From Azolla pinnata (lineage: Eukaryota > Streptophyta > Polypodiopsida > Salviniales > Salviniaceae), in assembly GCA_037176905.1 (NCBI GenBank), contig JBBBWG010030499.1:1-31274 (forward strand): a stretch of DNA of 31,274 bases, written 5' to 3'. A program made the translations under genes and the position numbers. The notes below the pieces were generated by a model. It searched no databases. It was not told the DNA's origin and saw nothing but the letters and a program-made list of their open reading frames with translations. Shown in pieces: positions 1 to 10,585 of this stretch; the stretch's first letter is position 1; the number at the start of each line of letters is the position of its first letter.

Positions 1-520
1 CCAAGATGACCACCTCCATGAAAAAGCTCATAGCTCCCTCGTGTGATACGGATTTTAGAGTGTTTTGCACTTGAATCAAAGGCCTCGCAGCAAGCTATCA
101 TATGACACAAAAAAGTTTGAATTTTGAAACTCATGGTGAGAGAAATGGCTAAAAAAGTAAAGATGTGTCAGAACTAAGGAATGGACTGACTAGGGCGACT
201 GCCTTCACCAAAAAGCCTATAGCTCCCTCGTGTGATATCGGATTTGAGAGCTCAAACTCTTGAATCAAAGCCCTCGCAACAAGCTATAGTATGACACATA
301 AAAGTTTAGTGGCTATAATATGGGCTTATTAGATCTTAATTTCGAAATTTAGTGCGAGAGGCTGGAAGGAAAACGTAGAGTTGTGGTAGAAATTAAGCAA
401 GGATAGACAACAGCGACCACCTCCATCAAAAAGCTCATAGCTTCGTCGTATGATATATGATTCGAGAGTATAGAAACGTGAATCAAAACTAATGAAATAG
501 GCTATGACATGGGTTGCATG
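1..520. repeat. Diverged tandem repeat, about 190-218 bp unit, three copies
   Basis: The block AAAAAGCTCATAGCTCCCTC recurs in diverged form at 21, 210 and 428. Each time it is followed by a TGTGATA-like stretch, a GAATCAAA block, and then a CTAT..TATGACA block. Spacings are 189 and 218 bases. Copies differ by substitutions and indels, and the first may be cut by the window edge. No coding potential was recognised. It may be a fragment of a satellite or of a repetitive element; the family is unknown to me. Confidence 0.7.
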
Positions 521-1050
521 CATTGCGGAGGGGATCACTATATTCCAACTGTGTTTGGATTGTTCTGTCTAATTCTTAATCCGTTATTGTCGTCCTAAGC
601 AAGCACCTGCATTCTTTTCTCAGGCCAAGCTCAGGGGGCGAATCAGAATACAAAATCCATGGTGTGGCATTCTTTCGCCATGGCAGTACTTATGGCAAAG
701 ATCTAGGGCTCTCTCCACTCCAAGTGTCTGCTTAACATCATGCACAGAGAGCAGAGGGCATCAAAAAGAGCATGCATCGTGATGTGTAGGACCTTCAAGG
801 GGCCATCTACAGATCGGAGGGTGGATCGGAAAGGGGCCAATCAAATTTATGGCCTCAATGGTAGCTTTACCTATCACCAGGGCAATATTGGTGCAGCAGA
901 GATCTGGAACACGATCTCTCAGCTCCACGCATGCTCGAAATGATGCATCGGGAGAGCCGATCGATCGGAAAGAGCGGCGCGATCTGCGAGCCAGAGATTT
1001 GCGTAGCAATATACAGGTTGTCTGTCGTAAGTCACTCGGGGGCCTCATTT
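521..1050. other. Intergenic sequence without a recognised gene
   Basis: Short open frames occur on both strands near 740-1099, but they overlap each other, lack splice context and match no family I know. I treat this stretch as noncoding 5' flank of the gene starting at 1543. Confidence 0.5.
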
Positions 1051-1352
1051 CGATGAGCACAAAAAGCGTTCCAGAAAAAAAAGTGATGAAAAAGGCCAAA
1101 GAAGAAGAAAGCCCATTTTCCTTTCTTCATGTGAGATGAGCACAAGAGCATTTCAAGAAAAAGTGATGAAAAGAAGAAGAAGAAGAAGAAGAAGAGGATG
1201 AAGAAAGAAGAAGAAAGAAGAAGAAAGAAGAAGAAGAAGAAGAGGAAGATATTTGTTAAAGAAAAAGTGATGAAAAGAAGAAGAGGAAGAAGAAGAAGAA
1301 ACAGAGAAGAAGAAGAAGAAGAAGAAGAAGAAGAAGAAGAGGAAGATATTTG
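1051..1352 (+). repeat. GAA/AAG polypurine tract with nested duplication
   Basis: From about 1155 to 1350 the plus strand is almost pure purine, mostly (GAA)n. A larger unit is visible: GATGAGCACAA followed by AGAAAAAGTGATGAAAAG-type sequence occurs near 1051 and 1135, and the AGTGATGAAAAGAAGAAG part again near 1266. Each of the last two is followed by a GAA run ending in GAGGAAGATATTTGTT (near 1255 and 1350). The tract lies about 190 bases before the MEE59-like start codon. Confidence 0.85.
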
Positions 1353-1424
1353 TTTTTCTGTGGGCGATTTGGATAAGGATTCCCAGGAACACAGAAAAGA
1401 CCTGCTTCCTCTTCTCCCCCTTGG

Positions 1425-1542
1425 CTACATATACAGCCGCTCTCCTGCGTCTGCTTGATTCTGTCCTCGTCCCTGCGAGCTCTCATTCCCACAGGCAGCA
1501 GCTTCTCCTCCTCCAATTGTGTGTCTTTTGCCTCCCCCAGCC
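1425..1542 (+). promoter_or_regulatory. Probable core promoter and 5' UTR of the MEE59-like gene
   Basis: A weak TATA-like ACATATACA lies at about 1427-1435. It is followed by a pyrimidine-rich leader (TCTCCTGCGTCTGC, CTTCTCCTCCTCC) running to the start codon at 1543. The start context is GCCATGG, a strong plant initiation context. No transcription start can be assigned from sequence alone. Confidence 0.4.
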
Positions 1543-3432
1543 ATGGTGTCTGCAACCTCCAGCACCATCATCAAGCCCAGCCGTAGCGAAGATCTCGCCG
1601 ATGCGCAGGAGCAGCTCCGCACCGAAGAAGAGGTCCGCCGGAGGTTCGACGACGAGGCCCCCAAACGCCACCGCAAACCCCTGCGCAGCGACATCGACTC
1701 CGATCGCACCGGATATGTCGATGACGAGGATGCACGCGATGATCATGAGCTGTCTCCCGAATACATCAAGCTGCAAACCCTCGTCCACGACTCTCATGAT
1801 CAGGTATTGTCCCTGCATGATGTGTCTGCGCGCTCACTCCTTTTACCTTCTGCTTTTCCTTCCTTTGTTCTTCTACATCTATGTGGATGTGTGTATGCGT
1901 GTGCATATGTATGTATTTTTCGGGTGTAAGTGGGCATCTAAAACATATCCATTTCTGATCTGTCTCTGTACATGCCTCCGATCTCCTGTACAGATCTGTG
2001 AATATTTCATCTGATAATCGTTCATGTTTCAATCTGTACCTTTTTTCTCAGATGTTTCTGTTTCTCCGGATCTTGAGGCCTAACAAACAAATTTTTTTCT
2101 TTTATTTCCCCTGATGGTTTCACTCTAGCATGTCGTCCAAGAATTCCCCAATGAAGTTCCTGAGGAGTTTGTGGAGACCGAGTATTACAAGGACCTGAAC
2201 TCTGTCGATCAGTCTTTACACCACGCGGTATGGCGTCTCTCTCAGATCTGTGACCCAGACGTGATGATCTGTTGATATATACTTTGACGTGTGTATAACT
2301 TGACATTTTCCAAGTGTGTGAAATGCGGAAAATCAGTGCCAAACTGGAGTCGAATCGTCACATGAAAACGCCCAGATCGCTTTTAAAACTGCCCATATGT
2401 TTGTTTTCAAGTCATATAGTGTCATGGAATTCATCCATTTTCAATACATTCTGGATGTGTGCAATTTGGCATTTTCCCGGTGTGTATATTAGGGGAAATT
2501 AGCTGGAATCAAATTCCTCTCACATGTTTTCTTTTTCAAGTCATGTAGATTCATAAGTTCATGCCTATTTGAATATATTTTGGGTCGTCATGAAGTGGCT
2601 CCTCGTTCATGGCTTCGATTTTATTTGTTTTACTGCCATTGTGTGGTTTAATCTGTTGAAGTGTCTAAAATTTGGCAAAATTTCCTGTGGGCGATAAAGT
2701 GGAATCAAACCCACTGGAAGACACCCAGATTACTCTGAAATGCTCTCATCTGTCTGCTTTTCAAGCCTTTTTTAACCGTTGCTTCATGAACAAATGGGTT
2801 CACTTTGATCTGTTGGCTCACGATGGTGAGTTTGGATATCTTTTGTGTCTATGTTAAGTTTAACTTATGAGTCCTCATTCTTGTTTCGATTCGATTCATG
2901 GTTTTTTTCTTATGATCTGTTGATACATGCATTGGTGATACCATTTTATTGATGGTGTTTTCATGACTAGTTACTGGGTGTATATTTCTGTTTCTATTTT
3001 TTAGACTGGAACAGGATTTATACAAATTGAGAAACATACTCCTGCAGAAGTGCTCGGATTTGACCTTGAGCACACTGAGGAAACAGGGCCTGTGAGGACG
3101 ACAAGCCACAGCAATCCTGCAATGAATGATTGGATTCCTTCTATTGACACGGTAAACTTCTCCTCTCGATCCTCTCGGCATCAACATACCCATGCTTTTA
3201 AATGCATATATATACACGTTTATACACGCATATGTGCCACAAATCATGCGTGTGTCACGCGTGTTATACATATGCGTATACTTACATGCATCGTACATTC
3301 ATGATATATTAAATTTTTCATTGATTTTTGAGTTCATGTCTGTTGTTTCTTCCCTGATAAAAATGATTGTCCTTCTTACGAGGTCAGGCCCCCATTCCAG
3401 AGTCCGACAAACCTCATCGAAGCGAGCCTTGA
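1543..3432 (+). CDS. MEE59: MEE59-like protein (maternal effect embryo arrest 59 family), 4 exons
   Basis: Exons are 1543-1803, 2129-2227, 3005-3151 and 3388-3432. All introns are GT-AG and all junctions are phase 0, giving 183 residues. The translation starts MVSATSS, contains a segment around EFVETEYYKDLNSVD and TGTGFIQI, then NPAMNDWIP, and ends SDKPHRSEP. This architecture is what I recall for plant MEE59 proteins (Arabidopsis At4g37300), whose mutants arrest in embryo development; the biochemical role is not known to me. The protein is acidic and hydrophilic, with no membrane segment or signal peptide. The motif KPxRS[D/E] occurs three times, at residues 11-16, 45-50 and 177-182. The last exon codes for only 14 residues; its acceptor (GTCAG at 3383-3387) was chosen because it restores the family-like C-terminus. 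The gene converges on PTAC5. The gene model is more certain than the name. Confidence 0.78.
3160..3305 (+). repeat. Alternating purine/pyrimidine low-complexity stretch in intron 3
   Basis: Within intron 3 of the MEE59-like gene, the sequence becomes a patchwork of TATATATACACG, ACGCATATG, GCGTGTGTCACGCG and CATATGCGTATAC words. It resembles the larger minisatellites at 22290-22880 and 30315-30720, but no clean tandem unit is visible. Confidence 0.5.
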
Positions 3433-5298
3433 TATTCGGTTTCTAAAAACCAACAGCATTGCTTGTACACCATCAGTCTGCTGCCTTTTCTGAGCAATTC
3501 TTGCTTAAGGAAAGCAAGAAATAAGAGAGAAAAAGGGACTTTCAATCTGTTTCACCAAGCAGTGTATTTTAGAGAAAAAATTATGTGTGTAATCAGGCCC
3601 TGTCATATAAACTGGTTGCTGCATTTTGCAAATATTTTTCTTTAAAAGTGATGGCTATTTCTGTTTGTGGACTGAATTAACATTTAATGGAAGCAACTGT
3701 CTTTTTCCCTTAACCACTACAGAGCATTTGCTTTAAACCTGAAAGTAAGGCAAATCACTGGAATTCTTATTCGAATCTTGAAGAATAACGTGGAACTCTC
3801 TATGTTTTTGCTCTCGTTATGTCAATTCGATAACCATCATGAAGCTGTTATGGTGCAAATGTCGCATATCAATGCAGTGGGCAGGTCCTTGTATCTTTTT
3901 ATCTAAGATGTGTATTCGTAGCCATAGATTGTTAACTACTTTGATGCCTCATTTTTTAGTCCAAATTCCTTTAGATGATAACACAGTTAGCTTTGCTTTA
4001 AGGCACTCTATGCACGACTCAATACAGGTAGCTACTTTGTTCCATCCAAATACATGTCATTATCAATTTGATAAATCTGAAGCATACCTAAAAGAAGTGT
4101 TTTTGTGATTCTGTGATCTATACAGATAGATAGATGTGCATAGTATATATAGACATATATGCAGTTGTACATGTGTATGTGTATTCACCTTATTTTGTCT
4201 TTAGAGTTAAATATACATACACTCGAGGAGTCCAGGATTAATTTAGTTTATTCATTCTAGAATGTGTGGCAAAGCAAACAGGCATTGTGTGATCATGTAA
4301 TTTGTTTAATGCAGTGGCTTGCAAGCTGCATTCGGTAATATTTCAATGTAGAATATGTTGGAATAAAGCATAATACTTGTGGGCTATGGCATCCTTTGAG
4401 TGCATACTCGTCCCGGAATGCCTGCTATAAGAGGTTTTTTTCCGGATCCACAATAAACAGACACTGTGATCATGCAATATGCTCAAGCCAGTAGTAGCCT
4501 GCTGAATATAGAGTACGATCAAATGATGCATAGTTGTGGCTAAGGTTTACAATCCAGAAACATGGTTCTTTTTCATGTGTCATTAGGCACATTACTATGT
4601 GCAGTATATGTAAGAAACATTTTCAGATATTTAGCTTCTACCTTCTGTATGTCTGCAAGATTTTCATTTTCTCCCTATCTTGCGCTGGTGATCCAATTGC
4701 TTGTTCTCTGCACAGATGGTCTGACTATCTCCACCAGAAAAATAATTCTAATCTGAGATACACAGAAAGACCATCTCTGATTCTCGAATGAACTGTAACA
4801 AGAAAAAAGGGCTTAATATTTTTATGTTAAACCCTAAATCCTAAACTAAAAAAGAAGGAGAAAGATGTTTTATATACAAAAGTTGCATCCATGGATTAAA
4901 ACTCAAGGATCATCACATTCCCTCTCCATGACCAAAACAGCATTAATGCAAAATTTGCAAATACACGCTTGGAAAACTTTACCAAATTTTTAAGGAACTC
5001 AAAAACAAAATCTGCCATTGAAGTTGCTGTAAGGGCTGTAATTAACAAATTAGTGTACAAGATGTACAAATCCAACGCCCCTTTTCATCATTGGTTAGAA
5101 TCAGAAACACTTGTATGAAAGCATTCCTTTGTTGATGTCTCCAGTACACGGAGTTCATCCTCCCTGCTTGTCAGACGCATATATATGATACATGGTACAG
5201 AATGTTGGTATATATAAGCAGCTGTGCAGAAAGCAATCTCCCGAAAACAACCAATCTTCTCCTTCACAAATCAGTTTTCTCCATATGAATGAAGCCTT
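3433..5298. other. Tail-to-tail intergenic region
   Basis: This lies between the stop codons of the MEE59-like gene (+) and the PTAC5-like gene (-), so it contains both 3' UTRs. It is AT-rich, and no open frame matches a family I know. A diverged repeat of about 180 bases is suggested by AAACAGGCATTG..TGATCATGTAAT near 4276 and AAACAGACACTG.TGATCATGCAAT near 4455. A short inverted pair, CAGATGGTCT near 4714 and AGACCATCTC near 4768, could form a small hairpin. Confidence 0.45.
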
Positions 5299-8200
5299 TT
5301 AAGCAGTTTTGGCTCCTTTACCATCACATAAATCACAATTAAGAACCCCTTGACCTTCACAATATGGGCATTTCGCACCTTCCTCTACCCATTCCAGAAA
5401 CTACACAACAAGCCACAATCCTGCACATTGTTAGTAAGCCCTTGTAAAAGAATACTATGTTGCTTGCATGAAAATGATATTTCCTTGACATGAGAGAGAA
5501 AGAGAGAAAGGAATTTTTATGTCTTTGACGACAAAATATCTTCAAATGTTTCATGCCTCAAATGAAGTTCAATAACGTCTCGAAATCTATTACCTGCTCT
5601 TCCACATTTAACTCCCCTGTGCCTTCGCATTCTAGAGAAAAAAGAAGAAGAAACATGGAAAGTTCACCATTCTAAGCAAACAGGAGATATGTTGGTCGAC
5701 TTTGAACAAAGAGCGTATTCCGAAGTTTCGATGCAAATGTAAAAATGGAACAATCAGTAGATTCTACACCTTCGAAACAAGGCAAAGAAGAATGGATCTA
5801 CAACAGAGTTCCTACCTGTGCATAGCATAGTCCCTACGCCCTTGCACGAAAAGCAAGTCTCTTCCACCGATGAATTTTTCGTAGTAGAAGTAGAAACAGG
5901 GCCATTATTTTGTCGTAAACGCGATGGCTCTTCCCATCGATTCTCTCCAAGGAGGTATACACGCCTTTCTGATATATTACTCGTTTTATCATTTACAGGA
6001 CTTGGAGATTGCACCTTCGATCCAGAAACTGCTGGACTCTGTGCTTGAGTGGGTGGAACAGCTGAATCTTGCTTCTGTGGGAAAAAGGAACAGACATTTC
6101 CAAACAGGCTTAGTTTCCAAAGCCTAGATTAAACTTCATGTTCATCCACAGTACGCACTTTCGAAAAAATGCATGGCTAACGGTTGAAGACACACTATGT
6201 CCTCTCCACATTTAATTAAATATATATGTAATTAAAAGTGATTTGCATCATACGGTAGAAGGCAGGACATCTTTCTTCGACGAATCGTCATCACGATCAT
6301 CTTCTCCGAGGAGTTTAGCCAACAACTCTGATGTCATGATTCCATCTTCAGCAATTCCGAGGGTCGCCTATTCATAACAAAAAGTCAAAAACCATGTTTT
6401 TCCTTCTTGACAATATCATCTTGTTTAAGACCAAACATGACTTCAAACCACTCCTCACTTTATTTGCAATTGATCATATTCTCATATCAGCTTACGAGCT
6501 TACTTGCCATGTCTGGACAGCCCTCTCAGTACCAGTTGAGAACATCGAATACTCCATATCCTCTTCTCCACAGTAATATCCGAGCTTTTCAAGAGCTTCC
6601 TACAGAATGAATGAATTACAAAATAGAAATAGTCATCGATGCCTTAAAGCAAAAATGCCACCAATAGAACGTCACTAAATTAAATATAAAAAACTTACTT
6701 GCATTGCCTTGACATCATCACCTTCTGAACCTCGCTTCAAGGATCTCTTGGATTTCAGTAAGCTAGTTGACACCAAATTCGGTTTATCAGTAATTCCACT
6801 ATTCACTGAGATCGAGGGTTCAATGCTTTTTGACACTGAAATCGGAGATTGAACCGGTGGGGTTTTTAAATCTTCTGGTTTCACATCAACAAATGTTTTT
6901 AAATCTTCTAATTTTACATCATCTAAAACAATGTTGATATCTGTGGCTGAAGAGGAGGTAGGCGGGATTTGATTTGTGGCCGAGGACACCACAGGATTAA
7001 CAGAACTTGCTGCGTTCAAAGACTGTAAGAGCTGTGTCAAGCTGACAATAAGATTTGAGATGGATTGATCATTTTCCTCCCCGTCTTTTATTTGCTCTTG
7101 CAACTGAGCTATTTTTGCATTTAAGGCAATGATCTCTTGTTTGAGAATCTCAGATTGTTGTAGCAAACCCTTACGTTCAGCATTCCACCGAGACTCCTCC
7201 CGGAGCCATCGTTCTTCTTCACGAAGCCATCTCCTCTCCTCTCTAAGCCATTTATCCTCTTGTTCATCTTGCAACCCGCTTGCTATAATACTTGAAGAAC
7301 ATCTTCTTCTCTGCAAAAATCCCTTCAAGTTCTGATGCTTCTTTTTTGAGATAGTAAATTTCTTATGTTCCCCAGCAAATCGGTCACTTGTCTGAGATAC
7401 AAAAGAAAACAGAAATGGATTCTTCTTATTCTGGCCTGAGACAGGTAACCTCGACCTTTTTGATAAAGCTATATATAAATTTAAAAATATTTATATTCTG
7501 ACATGTATTCCAAAAATGACACACGCTAGTCGTTGTAGGCCTATGGTGCTCAGGCAATCAGACTATGTGTCGAGAACAATGCATGTACACACCATTACTA
7601 GATCGATGGAGCTTAGATGGTTGGATTATATGTGTAAATGGCAGAGCATTTCATGAATTAAGCAAGGTTACTAAAAGACTTTATTACAATACAGAGAGAC
7701 TACAATGTAATCTGGAAAATTACCCCAATGGATTTTCGAATTTTATTAGTTTTACCAAACAAAGCATCACCTTTCTTTTTTCAGTAAAATACGAACACAT
7801 TCTAAATAGGGAATTAAATGAGAAAGTTGTTTCTGAATCCATTCTTTATCAAGGATATTGGATTAGGATACGACACTTTAATTAAATATTGGTTTAGTAG
7901 TTAAAATTTAATCAGGATAGTGATCCCAAACTGTCAATCAAGCCATAGACCATGCACATTTGGGCAACATTTGATTCGTTCTAATTAAATCGATTGCTTA
8001 TTTTATAGTTAATAAATCATTATGATAGAAATGATCAATCTACAAACACATGGATGATGTAGGATATATAAGTTCTCATTAGAACTTTTTCCAAACTTCT
8101 TATGATTGGGGATTGGGAGGTAGATATCACGCACTCAAATGAAAGATTTTTAAATGGATTTCCAACAACAGTCTGTATTGTATTGTAAATAGTACCTTGA

Positions 8201-8834
8201 CAGCGGTAAGAACAGTGATATTGATGCAGCTTCTACTGTCATATCCTTGAAATCTACCTGAAAAAATAAGATTTCATAGATATGGATTTACCATCAGATG
8301 TAGAATAATTTTGATAACTCGCATATATACACATTTGAATGCCAGCGGTATCACTGGAATAATATTATTTTCCGCTTTTCCATTACTTTGTTTTGAAGAT
8401 GAGAAGCATTTCTTCATTCTCACTTACACTGTTTGAAATCAAGCACGATGAAATCAGGAACAAAATGCTAGTTTTTTCTTTTACTTTTCCTGTCCTTTTC
8501 CCATTACATCAGGGTGAAATTCATTTGAAGGTTCTATGTGGATACGAAATAAATAATCAAAAGCATAAATAAATTCAGAAGTGTTGGTTCATTACCTGTT
8601 TGCGTGAAATGAGACAGATCGCAAGCATATGTATATCAAGAATTTGAAGGGGAATTGCGCATATGAGCCCAGTAACAAAAGAAGAAGAAAAAAACAGAAT
8701 CTGAGCAAGAAAGTGGAAAGAAGAGCATACCCAATGAGACGGATTGAAGCACTGGGGAGAATTGTGAGGTTGCTTCGGCCATGGAATCTGAACAGAAGCA
8801 GAGAAGAAATATCTCTGTATGCCTTATGAAGCAT
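5299..8834 (-). CDS. PTAC5: PTAC5-like plastid nucleoid protein, 8 exons
   Basis: Exons in transcript order are 8834-8731, 8253-8196, 7391-6699, 6599-6504, 6367-6254, 6074-5816, 5631-5594 and 5400-5299, giving 487 residues with every junction in frame. The N-terminus (about 1-54) is rich in S, R and L and fits a chloroplast transit peptide. Residues 101-165 form a charged coiled coil with Trp at 102, 109, 116 and 123. Residues 281-340 form a peptidoglycan-binding-like fold (EALEKLGYY ... ERAVQTWQATLGIAEDG). The C-terminus is a DnaJ-type zinc finger with four CxxCxGxG motifs starting at C429, C440, C465 and C476. In Arabidopsis, PTAC5 is part of the plastid transcriptionally active chromosome and works with HSP21 under heat stress; its zinc finger is reported to have disulfide reductase activity. 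An in-frame ATG at 8867 would add 11 residues. Exons 1 and 2 are less certain than the rest. Confidence 0.85.
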
Positions 8835-9400
8835 CACGTGGTCAGGATTCACTTGTACGTGTCTCATTCATTGTTCAGTAAGATATGCATATAAATGGGG
8901 CCCAACAAAAAAAGGGGAAAAAATCCAGACATCCATAGAAAGCATTCGAAATTTCACCAGGTTTTGGTTTGATGAGGATGTAAACATGATTCAGCTTTGC
9001 TTTGCTTGCTTACAAATTAATGTTTTCGAAACAGTTCGTAAGGGAATCAGCAATTTCGAGAAGGTTTTGCTTGATGAGCATATAAACCCATTGTCACTTC
9101 CCTTCCGGTCCTTTGAGCTTCCAATAGGATTTGGTGGTTTTGGATGTTTGAACTCCAACAATTGTGCAATGTTAACACAGTATATCTTTTGACAATAGTC
9201 AAATGGCAAGTGTTGCGTTCAGATTAAGTTCACCATGACTTTATTGACATCAAACTTTTTATATTGAAATCAGTCAAAACCAAATTTGATCTCTACTCAG
9301 TCAAAAACATCTAGTTCTCAGCCAAACTTTCCACACAAACGTTGTCACATGCCTCATCTCTCTAAAGACGAACCTTCCATGGAGTTTAATCAAGGCTCAC
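8835..9400 (-). promoter_or_regulatory. Upstream region of the PTAC5-like gene
   Basis: This is the 5' flank of the minus-strand gene. Nothing distinctive is visible apart from AT-richness and two in-frame or near-frame ATGs at about 8865-8872, just upstream of the chosen start. No core promoter element can be assigned with confidence. Confidence 0.35.
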
Positions 9401-9572
9401 CGTCCAACCACATGTAAAGATTCCTCATCACTCCAAATGTAAAGATTCCATGGAGTTTAAAAAACATGTAAACGATTCTTCATCTCTTCAAATGTAAAGA
9501 TTGCATGGAGTTTGAAAAACATGTAAACGATTCTTCATCTCTCCAAATGTAAAGATTCCATGGAATTAAACC
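9401..9572. repeat. 55-bp tandem repeat, about three copies
   Basis: CATGGAGTTT or a close variant occurs at 9449, 9504 and 9559, and also at about 9379. It alternates with ACATGTAAACGATTCTTCAT and CCAAATGTAAAGATT. The spacing is exactly 55 bases over the last three copies. It lies between the PTAC5-like 5' end and the 3' side of the RNA-binding protein gene. Confidence 0.85.
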
Positions 9573-10439
9573 TTCATCATGTGGTACATCCTACCACATT
9601 TTACAAGCATTAGCAAATTATTTGAGGGGGGGGAGAGAAAGAGAGCCATTTTATATGCACACCATTTATTCATTGTCTGTAAGGAAACAGATTGAAACAG
9701 AGATTTGGACATCTTAATAGATTTCGCGGCCAAAAATGGCTCTATATTACAATGCAGCTCAGCTATGGTACATGGCACATTTCTGTCACTGGAAATAATG
9801 AACCTGTTACCAATATACAAACCAATGTGGTTAAAAAAATATAGATGGCAAATGCATCTCATGCATATAAGGCTATGTACAGCAGCCAGAGTTGGTTTGT
9901 TCGACATGGTCCGAGTCCACATTATTATGACTGTCTGTACTTGAACCTTCATGCCGAAGCCTGTTTCATACATACATGATACAGCAGTATGCCGACCCTG
10001 CATTTGAAGACAGTAAACAGAGTTAAATCGCATGCCAATCACTTCATATGCTTCCTGATACATCAGCAACTGCTATTGTTGAAACAAAGATTAACACTAG
10101 GTAATTCAAATTTGACCACAGAATATTTGCAGTGGGATTGATAAAATCTAACACAATGCACACACCCAGCTGATGATCACATTCACAAACACATTATGTT
10201 CTGAGCTCAGAAACTCTTAAACTAGCTTCCCCCATGTTCATTGAAAAAAGAAATTTGCATCAAGTTGGGTGGCAGGATCACAGTCCATACAACCAAACAT
10301 GCACCTCCTATTGTGATTCTTCTCCCTATTGTGTAATTAGCCTTCATCAAAACCCACCTCATTCTTATGTCAGTATCTTAGCACTACAGTTTATTGGACA
10401 GACCATGATGAATTCATTAGTAATGAAGAGAACATTATT
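9573..10439. other. Probable 3' flank of the UBP1-like gene
   Basis: A minus-strand open frame of 167 codons (9566-10069) exists, but it has no recognisable domain and no RRM signature. I found no exon encoding a third RRM. The stretch is most likely distal 3' UTR or intergenic DNA. Confidence 0.45.
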
Positions 10440-10561
10440 GGTTAGTAAGTCTTCTAATGAAGAGAACACTACCATTCAGCACATTCTTCGACATCATTTT
10501 GGTTAGTAAGTCTTCTAATGAAGAGAACATTACCATTCAGCACATTCTTCGACATCACTTT
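10440..10561. repeat. 61-bp direct repeat next to the UBP1-like stop codon
   Basis: GGTTAGTAAGTCTTCTAATG starts at 10440 and again at 10501. The following bases through ACATCA are nearly identical, with one C/T difference in the GAACACTACC / GAACATTACC block. A partial third copy (TAATGAAGAGAACATTATTG) precedes it at about 10421. The repeat begins 25 bases beyond the UBP1-like stop codon, so it should fall in the 3' UTR. Confidence 0.9.
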
Positions 10562-10585
10562 GAAATGCCTATGCCAGAATATGTA

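Noticed and set aside
1153..1555. Phe/Leu/Ser-rich and Glu/Lys-rich frames
   Set aside because: They are produced by the GAA polypurine tract on either strand.
4714..4777. A microRNA-like hairpin from CAGATGGTCT and AGACCATCTC
   Set aside because: The arms are only about ten bases, with a loop of over 40 bases and no extended pairing visible.
9566..10069. A possible missing third RRM of the UBP1-like gene
   Set aside because: The translation lacks RNP1- and RNP2-like motifs and no exon chain in the interval gives them.
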